From assembly GCF_036711975.1 (NCBI RefSeq), contig NC_091968.1:23064001-23128000 (forward strand): a DNA stretch of 64,000 nt, read 5' to 3'. This document shows, piece by piece, positions 1-11,253 of the stretch. The notes beneath the pieces were generated by a model. It was not told where the DNA came from. It made no database searches and saw nothing but the letters and a program-made list of their open reading frames with translations. This stretch comes from Onthophagus taurus (taxonomy: Eukaryota > Arthropoda > Insecta > Coleoptera > Scarabaeidae). The first letter of the stretch is position 1. Each line of letters begins with the position of its first letter. The position numbers and the translations under genes were made by a program.

Positions 1-3000
1 TTTAGCCATGGGGAATACAGTCGTTTTAAAACCAGCGGAACAAACACCATTAACCGCTTTATACATGGCACAATTAGCTAAAGAAGCTGGTTTTCCAGCG
101 GGCGTTTTAAACATCGTCCCTGGATTTGGCGATGCGGGAGAAGCTTTATGCAAAAATACGAGTGTAAATTAATATTAATGATAATTTTAAAATTGATTAA
201 TTGATTTTATTTCTAATTTAGGTTGATAAAATTGCTTTTACCGGTTCAACGGAAGTTGGGAAAAAAATTCAACAAGCCTCTGGAATTGGAAATTTAAAAC
301 GAACAACTTTAGAGTTAGGAGGGAAAAGTCCTAATATTATTTTAGCCGATGTTGATATTCCTTTCGCGGTCGAAATGGCTCATCAAGGATTGTTTTTCAA
401 TCAAGGTCAAGTTTGTTGCGCTGGATCTAGGACCTTTGTGGAAGCAAAAATTTACGATGAATTCGTTGAAAGGTAAAAAAAATTATTATTATTAACATAT
501 GAGGGATATTTTGTTGATTAAAATATCCTGATTGATAAGTTTATTTACAAAATATCGATAAGATTTTAGGTTTAGATTAGAACGGTTTTAGTTCAACAGG
601 ATATTGATTTCAAAATGGAAATTAATTGATTTTTTAAGTGTCGTTAATCCTTTTAATCGCTAGGTACTTCAATTTCAAAACAAAAATGTAGTTATCTGTT
701 CTATAAATTCCATTGTGAATGAGTCATAAATTTAATCCTATACACTTATCAAACAACATAGCAAGTTGGTATTTTTACCTAACAAAATAAGCTATGAAAA
801 TTAACACAAACACCCAACATTTTCTGTGTTTATCTCTAAAGTATATCAAACAAAATCCTAAAATAAAGCTTTATTTTTAGTTTAGGAATTACATAATCTT
901 ATCTCAAAAAGGGAATGAACTTTGTATCGTCACGTTTATTTGTTTATGACATTTATTATTAATAACTTTTAGATGAAAATTTTGCATATTAACGTCATTT
1001 TGACAGTTCGAAAACTATATAATTGGTACCAACCCACAAAATATTACTAACAAGGAAAGTGTCAAAACTGTCCCTCACCGATTTCGTTTCAATTTGGTAC
1101 AGCGATTGTATGGGCCAAAATAATATTTACGTATTTTTTTATACGTGTTAATAAAGTCTCTGGGGCGAGTTATAAGGGTTGGAAATCGAGACGAACTATA
1201 CCGGGTGTAACAGAATCATGGTACACCCCCGTATCTCCTTTAGTTTTGAAAATAATTGATTTAAATTTGGGACATCCTATACACATGATAAGAGACACTT
1301 TTTGACATACAAGTAATTTTTTTTTCAACTGCGGTTTCGCCGGAAGTGACACTAACTTTAGATTTTTAAATAAAAAGCCGATACAGGGAGCTGAGCAGCT
1401 TTGGGTTGAGTTGGTCTTGGGAGGGATGCATATAGCTTTTGGTGTTTGTTATAGACCTCCAAATTGTGATCTGAAGCTATTTCTTGAAGGACTTGAAAGG
1501 TCACTTTCTGTTGTATATCCCTCAGTTGATGAGATAGTTGTTGTTGGAGATTTTAATGTTAACTTTTTGGTTGAGAGTCCATCCACTATATCTCTTAAGA
1601 GTACCCTTGAGGTGTTTGCCTTGCGTGAGGTTGTTGACGTGCCTTCTAGGATATCTAGCTCCTCCGTCTCTCTTATTGACCTGATCTTTGTATCTGGTGC
1701 CCTGATGGTTTCTGATTGTAATACGCTTGATCTTGGTTTCTCTGACTATCTGTTGATTTTTTGTGAACTGACAATTCAAAGAATTAGGGCTAGATCCAGG
1801 TTTGTTACTTTTCGCAATTTGCGTAATATTATCATGGACAATTTTAATAGAGACTTAGATATTATGAATTGGGAGGCTTTATATGTTCTCCCCTCTATTG
1901 ATGAAAAGGTCGACTATTTTAATGAGGTTTTAATCTCTTTATTTGATGTTCATGCACCACTCATTACTGGAACTGTTAAGAAGGACTCTTTGTCGTGGTT
2001 TACTAGCAACATCAGGGAGATGATAGAACTTAGAGAGGCTGCCTTGAGGCGTTACAAGAGAACAGGAAATCCTGTACATTTTCAATACTACAAACAGCTG
2101 CGTAACTTTGTCACCGGTGCTATTCGTCGTGAAAAAAAGGCTTTTCTTGAACAGAACTGTGTGGTTGGGGGACCTCGTTCTATGTGGAGGACATTGAGAA
2201 AGTATAATGTTGTTAAGTCTAATATTACAGATTTACCTCCTCATCTGGCCGATCCGGACAATATTAATTTGTTTTTTTCTGAAGCTATTGGTGATGTTGT
2301 TGTTGAACCTGACGCTGATTTATTACATTTTTATGATAGATATAGATTAAATCCTGAAGGTACTACCTTTACTTTCAGTGACGTCTCTGTGGAATTTGTT
2401 GAGCGAATGTTACTTTCATTTAAGTCCACTAGTGTTGGTTCTGATGGAATTTCCCTGGATATGGTTAGGTTGTGCTGTCCTCGTATTTTGAATGTTCTTT
2501 GCCATATAATTAATTTCTGCTTGAAAGAGTCAGTTTACCCGAGTGCGTGGAAGTTTGGTTTGGTGACTCCTGTTCCTAAAGCCAATCCAGTTAAGGAGTT
2601 TAAAGATCTGAGGCCCATTACCATCCTCCCGGTTCTTTCCAAAGTGTTGGAGAGGATTATGGCGGAACAACTACAATCCTTTTTAAATTCTAATCATATT
2701 TTACCTCAGAAACAATCTGGCTTTAGGCGACAGTATAGCTGTGCCACGGCACTTCTTGATCTGACAGATGACGTTTTTAGAGCTCTGGATGGGGGAAGAT
2801 CTACTGTACTTGTGCTTCTTGATTTCAGCAAGGCATTTGATATTTTGAATCATAACCTTTTGTTGGCTATTCTGAGGTTTATTGGTGTTTCTGATTGTGC
2901 TGTTTCCTTGTTTCGGAGCTATCTTTCTAACAGGATGCAATCGGTTAAGGTTAAATCCGTTTGTTCTGATCCTTCTACAATTGTAGCAGGTGTACCGCAA

Positions 3001-6000
3001 GGTTCTATTTTGGGTTCACTTTTATTTAGTATATTCACCAGCAATTTATTTTCAAAATTAACCTTATGTTCCTATCACTTATATACGGATGATACACAGC
3101 TGTATTTCGACCTCATACCTGATGAGTTGCCTCATGCATGTGACAGAATTACTGAGGAATTGGGTCACTTATGTGTGGAGATACAAAGGCATGCTCTTGT
3201 GATCAATCCTGACAAGACCCAATGCATCTTATTTACTAAAAAGGGTAACTTATCTGTTAATAAAAATGACATTAACATTAGTATGCTAGGGGAGCAATTA
3301 AGAGTGGTGGACTCGGTCAAGAGTTTGGGTGTTGTCATTGATGATAGGCTTACTTTTGGTGATCACATTAGGTTGATATGTGGGCGCGCGTATGGGTCCC
3401 TTAGAAGCCTCTATTTTAGTAAAATGTTTTTGTCGATAAAGCTCAAACGCCTTCTCTCTGATGCTCTAGTTTTGTCTCACTTTAATTATTGTAACGTTGT
3501 ATTTGGTCCATGTCTATCTTTTGAGAGTTTGAGAAGAATTCAGGTCGTGCAGAATTCGTGTCTTCGCTTTATTTATAAATTGAGGAGAGGTGATCACGTC
3601 TCACAAGCTCTTCAGAATTGTGGTTGGCTGAATATGCGACAGAGATTTGTTTTTCATTACTTGTCTTTTATTCATGGGATTATTATTTCTGATAAACCTC
3701 CTTATCTTTCTCGCAAGATTACCTTCAGAACTGATGTACACAATTTGAATCTTAGGCATGGATTTTCTATTACAGTTCCGCTGCATAGATCGTCAAAATT
3801 TCAGTGCTCGTTTTCCTATCAGGTAGCTCGTTTTTGGAACGCGATTCCCGGTTCTGCGAGGTGTGCCCGCTCGGTTCAGTTGTTTAGATCTATTGTTTTG
3901 CGCGAGAGGGTGTTTGATCGGTTTTTGTGATAATTGATATAGTGTTGCTTTTGATTCTTTTGGTAATTTAATAATCCTAACTACTTGTTTTTATTTTTGT
4001 TTTTATTTTTATTATCTCATTTTCATTGATACTGCTCAGTTTTGATTTGATTTAACTTTTATTTTATTTTCTGCTGCTATTCTCATTAGGTGCAAGTAAA
4101 ATCAGTGGCATTGTTTTGCCTTTTCTGCCCTTGCACCCTTTGAGCTATAATTTAAGTTTAATATTATTGTACTTTTCCTTATTATTGTATTTTGTTTTTT
4201 CTAATTTGGCTCAATAAATTATTATTATTATTATTATTAAATGAAACACCCTGTATATTATTACATTTTTGAAATTTGAATAATTTTCTGAATCCAATGG
4301 TACCACATAAGTGACGTTTCAACGTCAATATTTTTAGAATTTAATGTTTAATTTTCCATTTAAGTGTGCCATGAGAGTTCCGTTTTATTCTAATTAACTC
4401 GTCTAATGCTAGAAAAATCTAAATTCCGCCAAAAATACCAAATTACGTGATTTATGTGCAAATAAAGTTCATCAAAATGACGAAATTTACATTTTTCTAG
4501 CATTAGACGGGTTAATTATAATAAAACGGAACTCTCATGGCACACTTAAATGGAAAATTAAACATTAAATTCTAAAAAATATTGACGTTTGAAATGTCGC
4601 TTATGTGGTACCATTGGATTCAGAAAATTATTCAGATTTCAAAAATGTAATAATATACAGGTGTTCCACTTAAAAATCTAAAGTTAGTGTCACTTCCGGT
4701 GAAACCGGAGTTAAAAAAAAAATTACTTGTATGTCAAAAGGTGTCTCTTATCATGTGTATAGGATGTCCCAAATTTGAATCAATTATCTTCAAAACTAAA
4801 GGACATACGGGGGGTGTACCATGATCCTGTTACATCCGGTATACAAGAAGAGTCAGAAAGAATGGGAAATCCGAATACCGGAGATTATTGTACTATTAAC
4901 ATAAAATTTGGCAGTTTTATGTTTTCGAGCATAAGAAATACGAATTTCAAACTTGTTTTCCTATTGCTCGTAGAGGGCGCTACATACACACTGCTTCTTT
5001 GATAAATCAAATCATAAGTTTTTTGGCTATCGAGCTACGACTAATAAGAGCTAGAGTACGACCAACCCAATATGGCCGGTCAAGCATCGCGATCGTTTTG
5101 AAAGGTACACTCAGAACAAAAATTTTGTACCGCTTAATTGAAAAGTTTGACATTTGTGAATGTGAGGTTATGAGTGTTGCATTTTAGATTATAAAATAAA
5201 GGCTTTTTATTTAATTATTAATATTTGATTTTATGTCGACAAATACAAAACATTATAACATAAAATATATTTGTGCTATTTCAGGTTTGTTGAGAAGTAA
5301 CAATTTATATATCAGAGACATACATTTTTTAAAAACTATTCTAATCTGAATCTCTATATGAAATATCACTGTCTGATTCACCTAAATTAATAATAAATCT
5401 CTCTGCATTGTCGAATAGCTGATCTTTTGTCATATATTCATGTCTAATTTTCTCAACGTGGTTAGGGGAGTTATTTGATTTACTGCCTCGTGAATTAGAT
5501 TTTCCATATTTATTAATCCAACATTACCAAAGGCTATTTTTCTCTTCACCATACTCCAAATTAGCTCTATTGGATTCAGGTCACAGTGATACGGAGGAAG
5601 GCGTAATACAGTATGACCCTTCAATTTTGCATACTCATCAATTACATACTGTGGTGATGGTTTATACCTCCTAACGATTTCTAGTAGCTCGCATTTTAAC
5701 ATATGTGGATGGTATGGTATGTTCATCGATTGTAGCCAACAGATTATATCATTTTTCTTTGATGAAGAAGTAGGAGGCCTATTTATTTGTACTGAATGGT
5801 AAGGCGCATTGTCCATAACAATTATTGAATTGTCCGGTAAATTTGGTAGCATTTGTGTTTTAAACCATTTTGAAAAGTTCTCAAAATTCATTTCATCATT
5901 ATAATCACCACTTTTTGTTTTTGATTTAAATAAAAGGAAACTGTTCTTAATAAAACCCATACTGCCTCCACAATGAGCAATTATCCATCGTTGACCAGCT

Positions 6001-9000
6001 CCATCTTTTTTCAAAACTCCCATGTTCATCAGGACCTTGCCAACATTTCGAAACAGTATAATTTTTATGTACGTAGCTTTCATCCAAATATACAACAGGT
6101 CTCTTATTTTCACCAAGTTCATCATTGGCTATCTGATAAGAACAGTTATAGATAAACGAAATAGAACGATAATAGAAAATAAACTCGATAAACTCACAAA
6201 ACTATAACCTAACTCAAGCAACGCTGTCAAAGAAATGAAATGTCAGAAATACATATTGTTTTATTTGGTAACTTGACTGTACTACAGCCGAATATATAGG
6301 TCAAGGAGGTGAGGGGTAAGGTATTTCCGATAATAGTTCGCATATTTTCCGCCGGCCAAATCCAACTGGTCGCACAATACAAATCACAAAGAACATTCAA
6401 TTTTACACAAAAAAGGTACTCTTATTTAAAATGTCTAAGTCTATCGGTTTTCGAATTATTTACTTTTAAATGGTTAAATGTATTTTGGCTTCTAAAATTT
6501 TTAATTTTTAACATAAGCAAAGTTGGCTTATTTTTCTGCTCATGTTTCGACATTTGCTTCTTAATTGTCAACATTGATTTAATTTCCGTGTGTGTTGTAA
6601 AGTATAAGAGAGCGATCCTTTTTACGGTTTTCACTCTTTTATTAATTATTTATTTTAAAGAAATACAACAGAACTTTTTATTTGGCACGTAATCACTCGT
6701 ACGGTTCTTTATTAATGTCTCTACCCGACACCCCACCAGTGTTGCAGGAAAATGCCAGCTTCGCACTACAGATGGCGTTAGTTCTCACATGTGCAGTAAT
6801 CATTTTTACCAACAATAAAGTTATTACCAATTTGAAAATGTCACGACATAATGAGTTTTCTAATAGTGTTAAGATATGTTTTAATATAAACCAATTTTAA
6901 TACTTCTGCAGCACTTCGGGCTGCTGCTCGACAAAAAAAAATTGCGTCAACGAAGAAGAAGAGATCCTGTTTCGAGTTGCAGAAAATCCATTATGCCCAC
7001 TTTCTACAAAACAAATTATGCTAAAATGAATATTTTCTTGACAAGATTCTGTTCACTGATGAAGTTTACATCATATTTCTCATGCTCGAAAACATATAAC
7101 TAACAAATTTAATGTTAATAGTACAAAAAGCTTCGGTGCCTTGAAAACCACCGACTTGTGTATTCGGATTTCGCATTCTTTCTGGCTCACCCTGTATATT
7201 CGCGTATAACTTGAAGACGAAAGCAGCTATCGAAATGTGGTAAATGTAGAATGATATTCATTTTTAAAGAGTTTTTCATTGATATATTACACATATATCT
7301 GAGGAGTCCAAGAGGTAAACTACCCTACTTTTTTTTGGAATAATTTAAAAACTATCCATCCTATTCTGGCAGCATTAAGTAGCCTTATAGTACGATTAAA
7401 AATATTAATTCGTGTTCTTTCTCATTTGTTTCTGACCATCCCCTGCAAAGTTACGGGGTATAATAGATAATGTCTTTCTTTAAGAATAATATGATAAAAC
7501 TGTTACACTTTTGAATAACATTTTGGAGAAAACCGTAAATTAGTTGTAAAATAAACCCTGTACGACATTTAGGGGTGATTAGGATAGTTAACTCCAAAAA
7601 TGATCTTTTTTGGCGAGTATTGCTTGTCGATTTTGGTGCAATTTAGCACGATGATTTCTGTATACGTTAAGTAGTACTTTTGAAAGAACTTATAAGGGTT
7701 AGAAATTTGGGGTTGAAAACATTTTTTACTATCCATTTGCGGCAATAAAGTGACATTTTGTGCTACTGTCTAGTAAACTGTGCATTTACAGGCAGGTAAA
7801 GCATTCTAACTTACGAAACTAGTTTATCTTACCTGCCGCAAATTTTGATAAACGCATTAAAAGAAGCTTACTTTTTTTGCACGCTGTATTTGAAGTTCAA
7901 ATTTTGAACCAGCAACCTCTACTTGAAATCGCATTGTCTTTTCCACTGACCTTTAATACCCATTATAATCGTCGTGAAAAATCCTTTAAAATGAGCCCAA
8001 ACATGATACGTTTAATTCCAATATTACTGGAGATATAGGCAACTTCCATTTTGAAATGTCAATGTCATTTTGACAAATTCTTAATTTTTATAAAATGTCT
8101 TAAAATTTATTACAAAAACAAAAATACAATTAAAAAAAATTAAAAATTAAGGTTGGTATTAATATTTAATAATTAAATTGCTATCTCCATTGTTACTAAC
8201 TTCGGGTTTAACGCTTTTTTATTCAAACTTTTTTGAGATAAGTCATGTTTGGACTCATTTTAAAGGTCTTTTAATAAAGAATACATCATGAACGAATACC
8301 ATGAAGTTGTCCATTATGTGTCTGATTATGTGATAGCTAACTTCAGATTTAAAATGTCACGTAACTGGTTCGTTAGAACTTTTTCATGTTCCACTATTCA
8401 TAGAGGTTTGAAATTTTGGTAGCATGGGTTGTTCATTCGGAACTTTCGATCTAAAATATTTTCAAGATAGCCGCCACTTCCGGTTTATCGGAAGTAAACC
8501 ATAACTTCGTTATTTTAAATGGAATGCTATAGTTTTTATTACACCGTTTAATTGTAAGTAGAAAAATAGGTTTACTTTGATAAAAGGTATTGGTACCTAG
8601 CGTTTTTCGGTTTAGAGTTATTTTGGATTACTCTTCAGATGCTGTCAATAATGGAACACCCTATATTTTATTAGCCTGTCAGAAAGGAAATTAAATTTCT
8701 CTCTACAAATTATCTATAAACATTCCTCTAAGATGCCCAGCTAAACCTAAAACTTTCTAGTTCTAGGTCTAGTGTCTCATTTTAATTGTTATTTAACCCT
8801 AAATTCTTGTGCATTTTAATTGATCTAAAAATTTTTTTTTTGATTTAATCCACTTACCTTGCTTATAATTTCATCCATTTACCCATTTTGAATTAAGTAC
8901 AACCTTTAAATCCAATTAATTATGTTTTTCATTAAAAAAACTTCAATTCAACGTCAATTTTGACAAGCAACTGCAATATTTGGATCTTAATCACCATGGT

Positions 9001-11059
9001 AACCGAGTCAAGTTGGATAACCTTAAAATAATAAAATTTTATTTCGATTTTTTTTATCAATTCTAACCTAATTTTTATTAATTTTAAAACAATTCAAATT
9101 CTTTACGATTATCTCGCATTTTTTATTTCTTAAGTGAAATACGCTGTATAAGTAAAAACAGAAATGTCAATTCTTCCAATTACGTCACAACACGACCTTT
9201 TGCGGGGGGATACGTTCAAAACAACAGCGTTTATAGGGAGTTGGATAACCTTATACAGTATATTTACTCAACGGACAATAGCTTCGTAGAAATGCAACTC
9301 TCTAAATAAAAACTTTGTACTAAAAATTGAACGCATTTGGCGCCATCTGTTGGGGATATTTTGGAATTATTCAGCTAAGAACCGAACCATTAGAATACAG
9401 GTTGGATTGAGTTTATATATAAAAGCTCCAACCACAGAATAACTGTTTGGAAAGTGTAAATGAACGTTCCGAATGGTTGGGAATTCCTCAGATGCAATTA
9501 CTTATGGCAATTACACCTGTCAAATAATGCCACGACATTTCAATATCACCGCATCATATGACATGTGAGATTGCATCTGACGAGCTTCCAACCAGTTAGA
9601 ACGTTAGTTGAAACAAAGCTATAATGTCAATTATAATCTAATTATTTAATCATACCATTATTACTTTATTATACTCTTACCGAAAAATCACTTTAAAATG
9701 ACGTTTTTATCTGTCATTCTGAACAAACTTCAACTTTTAAAATTTTAAAAGTTGAAGTTAGCGGCAAATTTAAAAATATAACACGAATTAGAATCTATAC
9801 TTTTTAAAATTAAAAGAATGATACTGGTAATAATTGTTATTGCTGTTTCTCATCATTCCCACTATTAATAATAAAATTGTTAGTTTAATTAAATTATTTC
9901 AGTATAGATGCTAATGCCATCTTACGGTGGAATTTCGACATACAATCAGCCCCTGGGGCTGAACTTGACAATTATTTGAATTATTAAATTAATTTTTTTA
10001 GGACTTTCTAAAGGTTTGTTATTAAAAAAACATAAACAAATTCCTTTTTTTCGTATGATTTAAACATAAATTAATTTTCGTAAAAAAAACATGACGTTTC
10101 ATAAAATTGACATTTAATTTTAATAAATTGTTGTGAAGTTGGTTACAGTTGGTGACATTGAATTTGTGTCACATTGACGTTTAAATTTTATTTAAAAAAA
10201 TAAATCGTTCGCCCCAATTTCTAACCCTTATAGCTCGCCCCAAGGGCTTTATTAGCATTATATTATTGGTGAGGGATAATTACGACACTTTCCTTGTAAG
10301 TGATATTGACACAAACAATAATTAATGTTTACCATTGTTAGATATCACTACCTACATTAAGTCTTTAACAACGTTATTATAAAAAAATCTCATTTTACAT
10401 CATTTTGATATTAAAATATCGATTTTAACATTACCTATTTGAATCAAAAAAAATAATTTTTTTTGTAGATCCGTTGAAAGAGCGAAAAATCGTATTGTTG
10501 GAGATCCCTTTGATTCCCGAACAGAACAAGGCCCCCAAGTCGATCAAGATCAAATGAATAAAATCCTTTCATTAATCAAATCAGGGGTTAAAGACGGCGC
10601 TAAACTTTTAACAGGAGGCGAAAGATTAGGAGATAAAGGCTATTTCGTCCAACCAACCGTTTTTTCAAACGTCCAAGATGATCATTTAATCGCAAAAGAA
10701 GAGGTAAAAAGAAATCTAATATGTTATAATTTTTTTTTAAATTTTATTTTTAGATTTTTGGCCCCGTTCAACAATTAATGAGGTTCGAAAAATTGGATGA
10801 GATAATCGAACGCGCCAACAACACCAATTACGGTTTAGCAGCGGCCGTTTTTTCGAAAGATATCGATAAAATTAATTATATTACGCAAGGGATTCGCGCG
10901 GGAACCGTTTGGGTGAATTGTTACAACATTTTCGGCCCACAAACGCCGTTTGGTGGATATAAAGATTCAGGATTTGGCAGGGAAAATGGCGAATATGGTT
11001 TGAGCCAATACACGGAAGTTAAAAATATTGTCGTTGCTGTTCCACAAAAGAATTCTTAA
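1..11059 (+). CDS. Aldh: Aldehyde dehydrogenase, class 1 (ALDH1A/ALDH2-like), 3' part of the gene
   Basis: An NAD(P)-dependent aldehyde dehydrogenase that oxidises aldehydes to acids, cut by the left window edge. Four exons are visible: <1-163, 222-472, 10469-10703 and 10754-11059, all with GT/AG borders and matching phases, giving about 318 residues. Exon 1 opens in the cofactor-binding region ([19 protein letters not shown]). Exon 2 has the Rossmann motif [10 protein letters not shown], the general-base Glu in LELGGKSPN and the catalytic Cys in [11 protein letters not shown]. Exon 4 has [18 protein letters not shown] and the class-1/2 ending PQKNS before TAA. The N-terminal ~170 residues lie outside. 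The 9996-bp third visible intron is packed with transposons, while the other two are about 50 bp. Whether it is the retinal (1A) or mitochondrial (2) type cannot be settled without the N-terminus. Confidence 0.95.
473..1039. other. Intron sequence with no recognised element
   Basis: AT-rich start of the long ALDH intron. I see no coding segment, terminal repeat or tandem structure here. Confidence 0.5.
1040..1195. repeat. Inverted-repeat partner of 10203-10310
   Basis: The stretch with ACAAGGAAAGTGTC, CCCTCACC, AATAAAG and GGGGCGAGTTATAAGGGTT is matched in reverse complement at 10203-10310. Both copies sit inside the same ALDH intron, about 9 kb apart, near its two ends. They could be two opposite copies of one short repeat or the remains of one large inverted-terminal element. 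Similarity is patchy between the matched blocks. Confidence 0.6.
1378..4240 (+). mobile_element. 5'-truncated non-LTR retrotransposon (Jockey/CR1-like LINE)
   Basis: A LINE copy that begins abruptly inside the endonuclease domain, contains one long open frame, then about 300 bp of 3' UTR ending in AATAAATTATTATTATTATT, a simple-repeat tail typical of several non-LTR groups. It is flanked by an AAAT-like short duplication. The 5' truncation is the usual result of incomplete target-primed reverse transcription. Confidence 0.9.
1381..3930 (+). CDS. LINE endonuclease (partial) and reverse transcriptase, open frame
   Basis: A retrotransposon polyprotein missing its N-terminus. The frame is open from the truncation point at 1381, ten codons before the first TTG at 1411, so no start is claimed. 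Early residues carry endonuclease motifs ([24 protein letters not shown], the FSDY/SDH-type motif). The reverse transcriptase follows with [51 protein letters not shown] and the catalytic box YTDD, where YADD/FADD is usual. A C-terminal region ends near ARFWNAIP. There is no stop or frameshift over 2.5 kb, suggesting a recent insertion. Not a host gene. Confidence 0.92.
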   Translation: MQGAEQLWVELVLGGMHIAFGVCYRPPNCDLKLFLEGLERSLSVVYPSVDEIVVVGDFNVNFLVESPSTISLKSTLEVFALREVVDVPSRISSSSVSLIDLIFVSGALMVSDCNTLDLGFSDYLLIFCELTIQRIRARSRFVTFRNLRNIIMDNFNRDLDIMNWEALYVLPSIDEKVDYFNEVLISLFDVHAPLITGTVKKDSLSWFTSNIREMIELREAALRRYKRTGNPVHFQYYKQLRNFVTGAIRREKKAFLEQNCVVGGPRSMWRTLRKYNVVKSNITDLPPHLADPDNINLFFSEAIGDVVVEPDADLLHFYDRYRLNPEGTTFTFSDVSVEFVERMLLSFKSTSVGSDGISLDMVRLCCPRILNVLCHIINFCLKESVYPSAWKFGLVTPVPKANPVKEFKDLRPITILPVLSKVLERIMAEQLQSFLNSNHILPQKQSGFRRQYSCATALLDLTDDVFRALDGGRSTVLVLLDFSKAFDILNHNLLLAILRFIGVSDCAVSLFRSYLSNRMQSVKVKSVCSDPSTIVAGVPQGSILGSLLFSIFTSNLFSKLTLCSYHLYTDDTQLYFDLIPDELPHACDRITEELGHLCVEIQRHALVINPDKTQCILFTKKGNLSVNKNDINISMLGEQLRVVDSVKSLGVVIDDRLTFGDHIRLICGRAYGSLRSLYFSKMFLSIKLKRLLSDALVLSHFNYCNVVFGPCLSFESLRRIQVVQNSCLRFIYKLRRGDHVSQALQNCGWLNMRQRFVFHYLSFIHGIIISDKPPYLSRKITFRTDVHNLNLRHGFSITVPLHRSSKFQCSFSYQVARFWNAIPGSARCARSVQLFRSIVLRERVFDRFL
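5341..6135 (-). pseudogene. DDE_3 (IS630-Tc1 superfamily) transposase, frameshifted
   Basis: A relic of the multicopy insect transposase family with a DDE_3 fold. Reading right to left, a segment near 6030-6115 in one frame carries the first catalytic Asp ([10 protein letters not shown]). After a frameshift near 6000 the frame at 5430-6000 has [23 protein letters not shown], the second Asp in VMDNAPYHS and the third acidic residue in [18 protein letters not shown] second frameshift near 5455 separates the C-terminal tail ([14 protein letters not shown]) that runs to a TAG at 5341. All three DDE residues can still be read, but no single frame contains them. The N-terminal DNA-binding part was not found. 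Confidence 0.85.
6950..7075 (+). pseudogene. Scrap of a Tc1/mariner transposase
   Basis: In one frame [13 protein letters not shown] and STKQI resemble the second helix-turn-helix of Tc1/mariner transposases. Shortly after, ILFTDEVYI resembles the block around the first catalytic Asp. Much of the intervening protein is missing. It probably belongs to the outer element whose ends are at 4844 and 7194. Confidence 0.5.
7195..7965. other. Intron sequence, no clear element
   Basis: AT-rich intron of ALDH. A fragment near 7690 (ACTTATAAGGGTTAGAAATT) resembles the repeat at 1150-1190. Nothing else could be assigned. Confidence 0.4.
7966..8300. repeat. Family A repeat fragment
   Basis: Contains the family A words CTTTAAAATGAGCCCAAAC, CCAATATTACTGGAGATAT, TTGGTATTAATATTTAATA and TTTGGACTCATTTTAAAGG in the order seen in other copies. 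It lacks the CTAG-rich ends, so it is a partial copy. Confidence 0.75.
8301..9285. other. Mixed repeat debris in the ALDH intron
   Basis: Pieces near 8455-8530 (CACTTCCGG, GGAAGTAAACC) and 8645-8665 (AATGGAACACCCTATATTT) match parts of the palindrome arms at 4241-4700. The rest is AT-rich with no gene seen. Confidence 0.45.
9286..9975. repeat. Family B repeat, long copy
   Basis: A direct, highly similar copy of 15402-15890, sharing GGCGCCATCTGTTGGGGAT, ACGAATT and CAATCAGCCCCTGGGG. This copy has about 200 extra bp (about 9390-9600) that the other lacks. The extra block contains a TATATATAAAAG word. Function unknown; no coding frame. Confidence 0.8.
10203..10310. repeat. Inverted-repeat partner of 1040-1195
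   Basis: Reverse complement of blocks in 1040-1195 (GGTGAGGGATAATTACGACACTTTCCTTGTAAGTGATATTG is the outermost matched block, at 10267-10307). Lies 160 bp before the ALDH exon at 10469. Confidence 0.6.
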
Positions 11060-11139
11060 TATAATAATATATCATAAATATAATCGCCATTTTTCACCAA
11101 TCAAGTTATTTTTTGTATGTTTCTTTTTTCTTTGTATTG

Positions 11140-11145
11140 AATAAA
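11140..11145 (+). terminator. Poly(A) signal of the aldehyde dehydrogenase gene
   Basis: AATAAA lies 80 bp after the ALDH stop codon and about 110 bp before the gustatory receptor start, the expected place for 3'-end formation. Confidence 0.6.
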
Positions 11146-11253
11146 TATAATCCTAATTTGATTATAACAATATGACACCCTTATTTGTTCTAGATCGGTA
11201 TCTATTTACCAGAAGGGGATAAAAAGGTTGAAATTGAGTAAAAAAAGGGAAAA

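Larger units (their letters stand above)
1198..4843. mobile_element. Long palindromic (foldback) element split by a LINE
   Basis: The right arm at 4488-4843 is the reverse complement of two separated pieces, 4241-4440 and 1198-1377, with about 50 bp of spacer near 4440-4488. Taking out the LINE at 1378-4240 rejoins the left arm across GATTTTTAAAT / AAATGAAACACCCTG, leaving a short AAAT-type duplication. Arms are about 370 bp and roughly 90% alike by eye. No protein is encoded by the palindrome. It is best read as a foldback or MITE-type transposon whose left arm later received the LINE. Related pieces occur near 8455-8665 and 37150-37210. Confidence 0.75.
4844..7194. mobile_element. Tc1/mariner-type element with >100-bp inverted termini, internally composite
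   Basis: The left end (4844-4950: AGTCAGAAAGAATG, AAATCCGAATAC, GTACTATTAAC, TTTTCGAGCATAAGAAATAC) recurs in reverse complement at about 7065-7194, where the end reads CAGGGTGAGCCAGAAAGAA. TA lies at both borders. Inside are a minus-strand DDE_3 transposase relic (5341-6135) and a separate plus-strand transposase scrap (6950-7075). The two encode different transposase lineages, so the element is probably one transposon carrying another. Confidence 0.65.
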
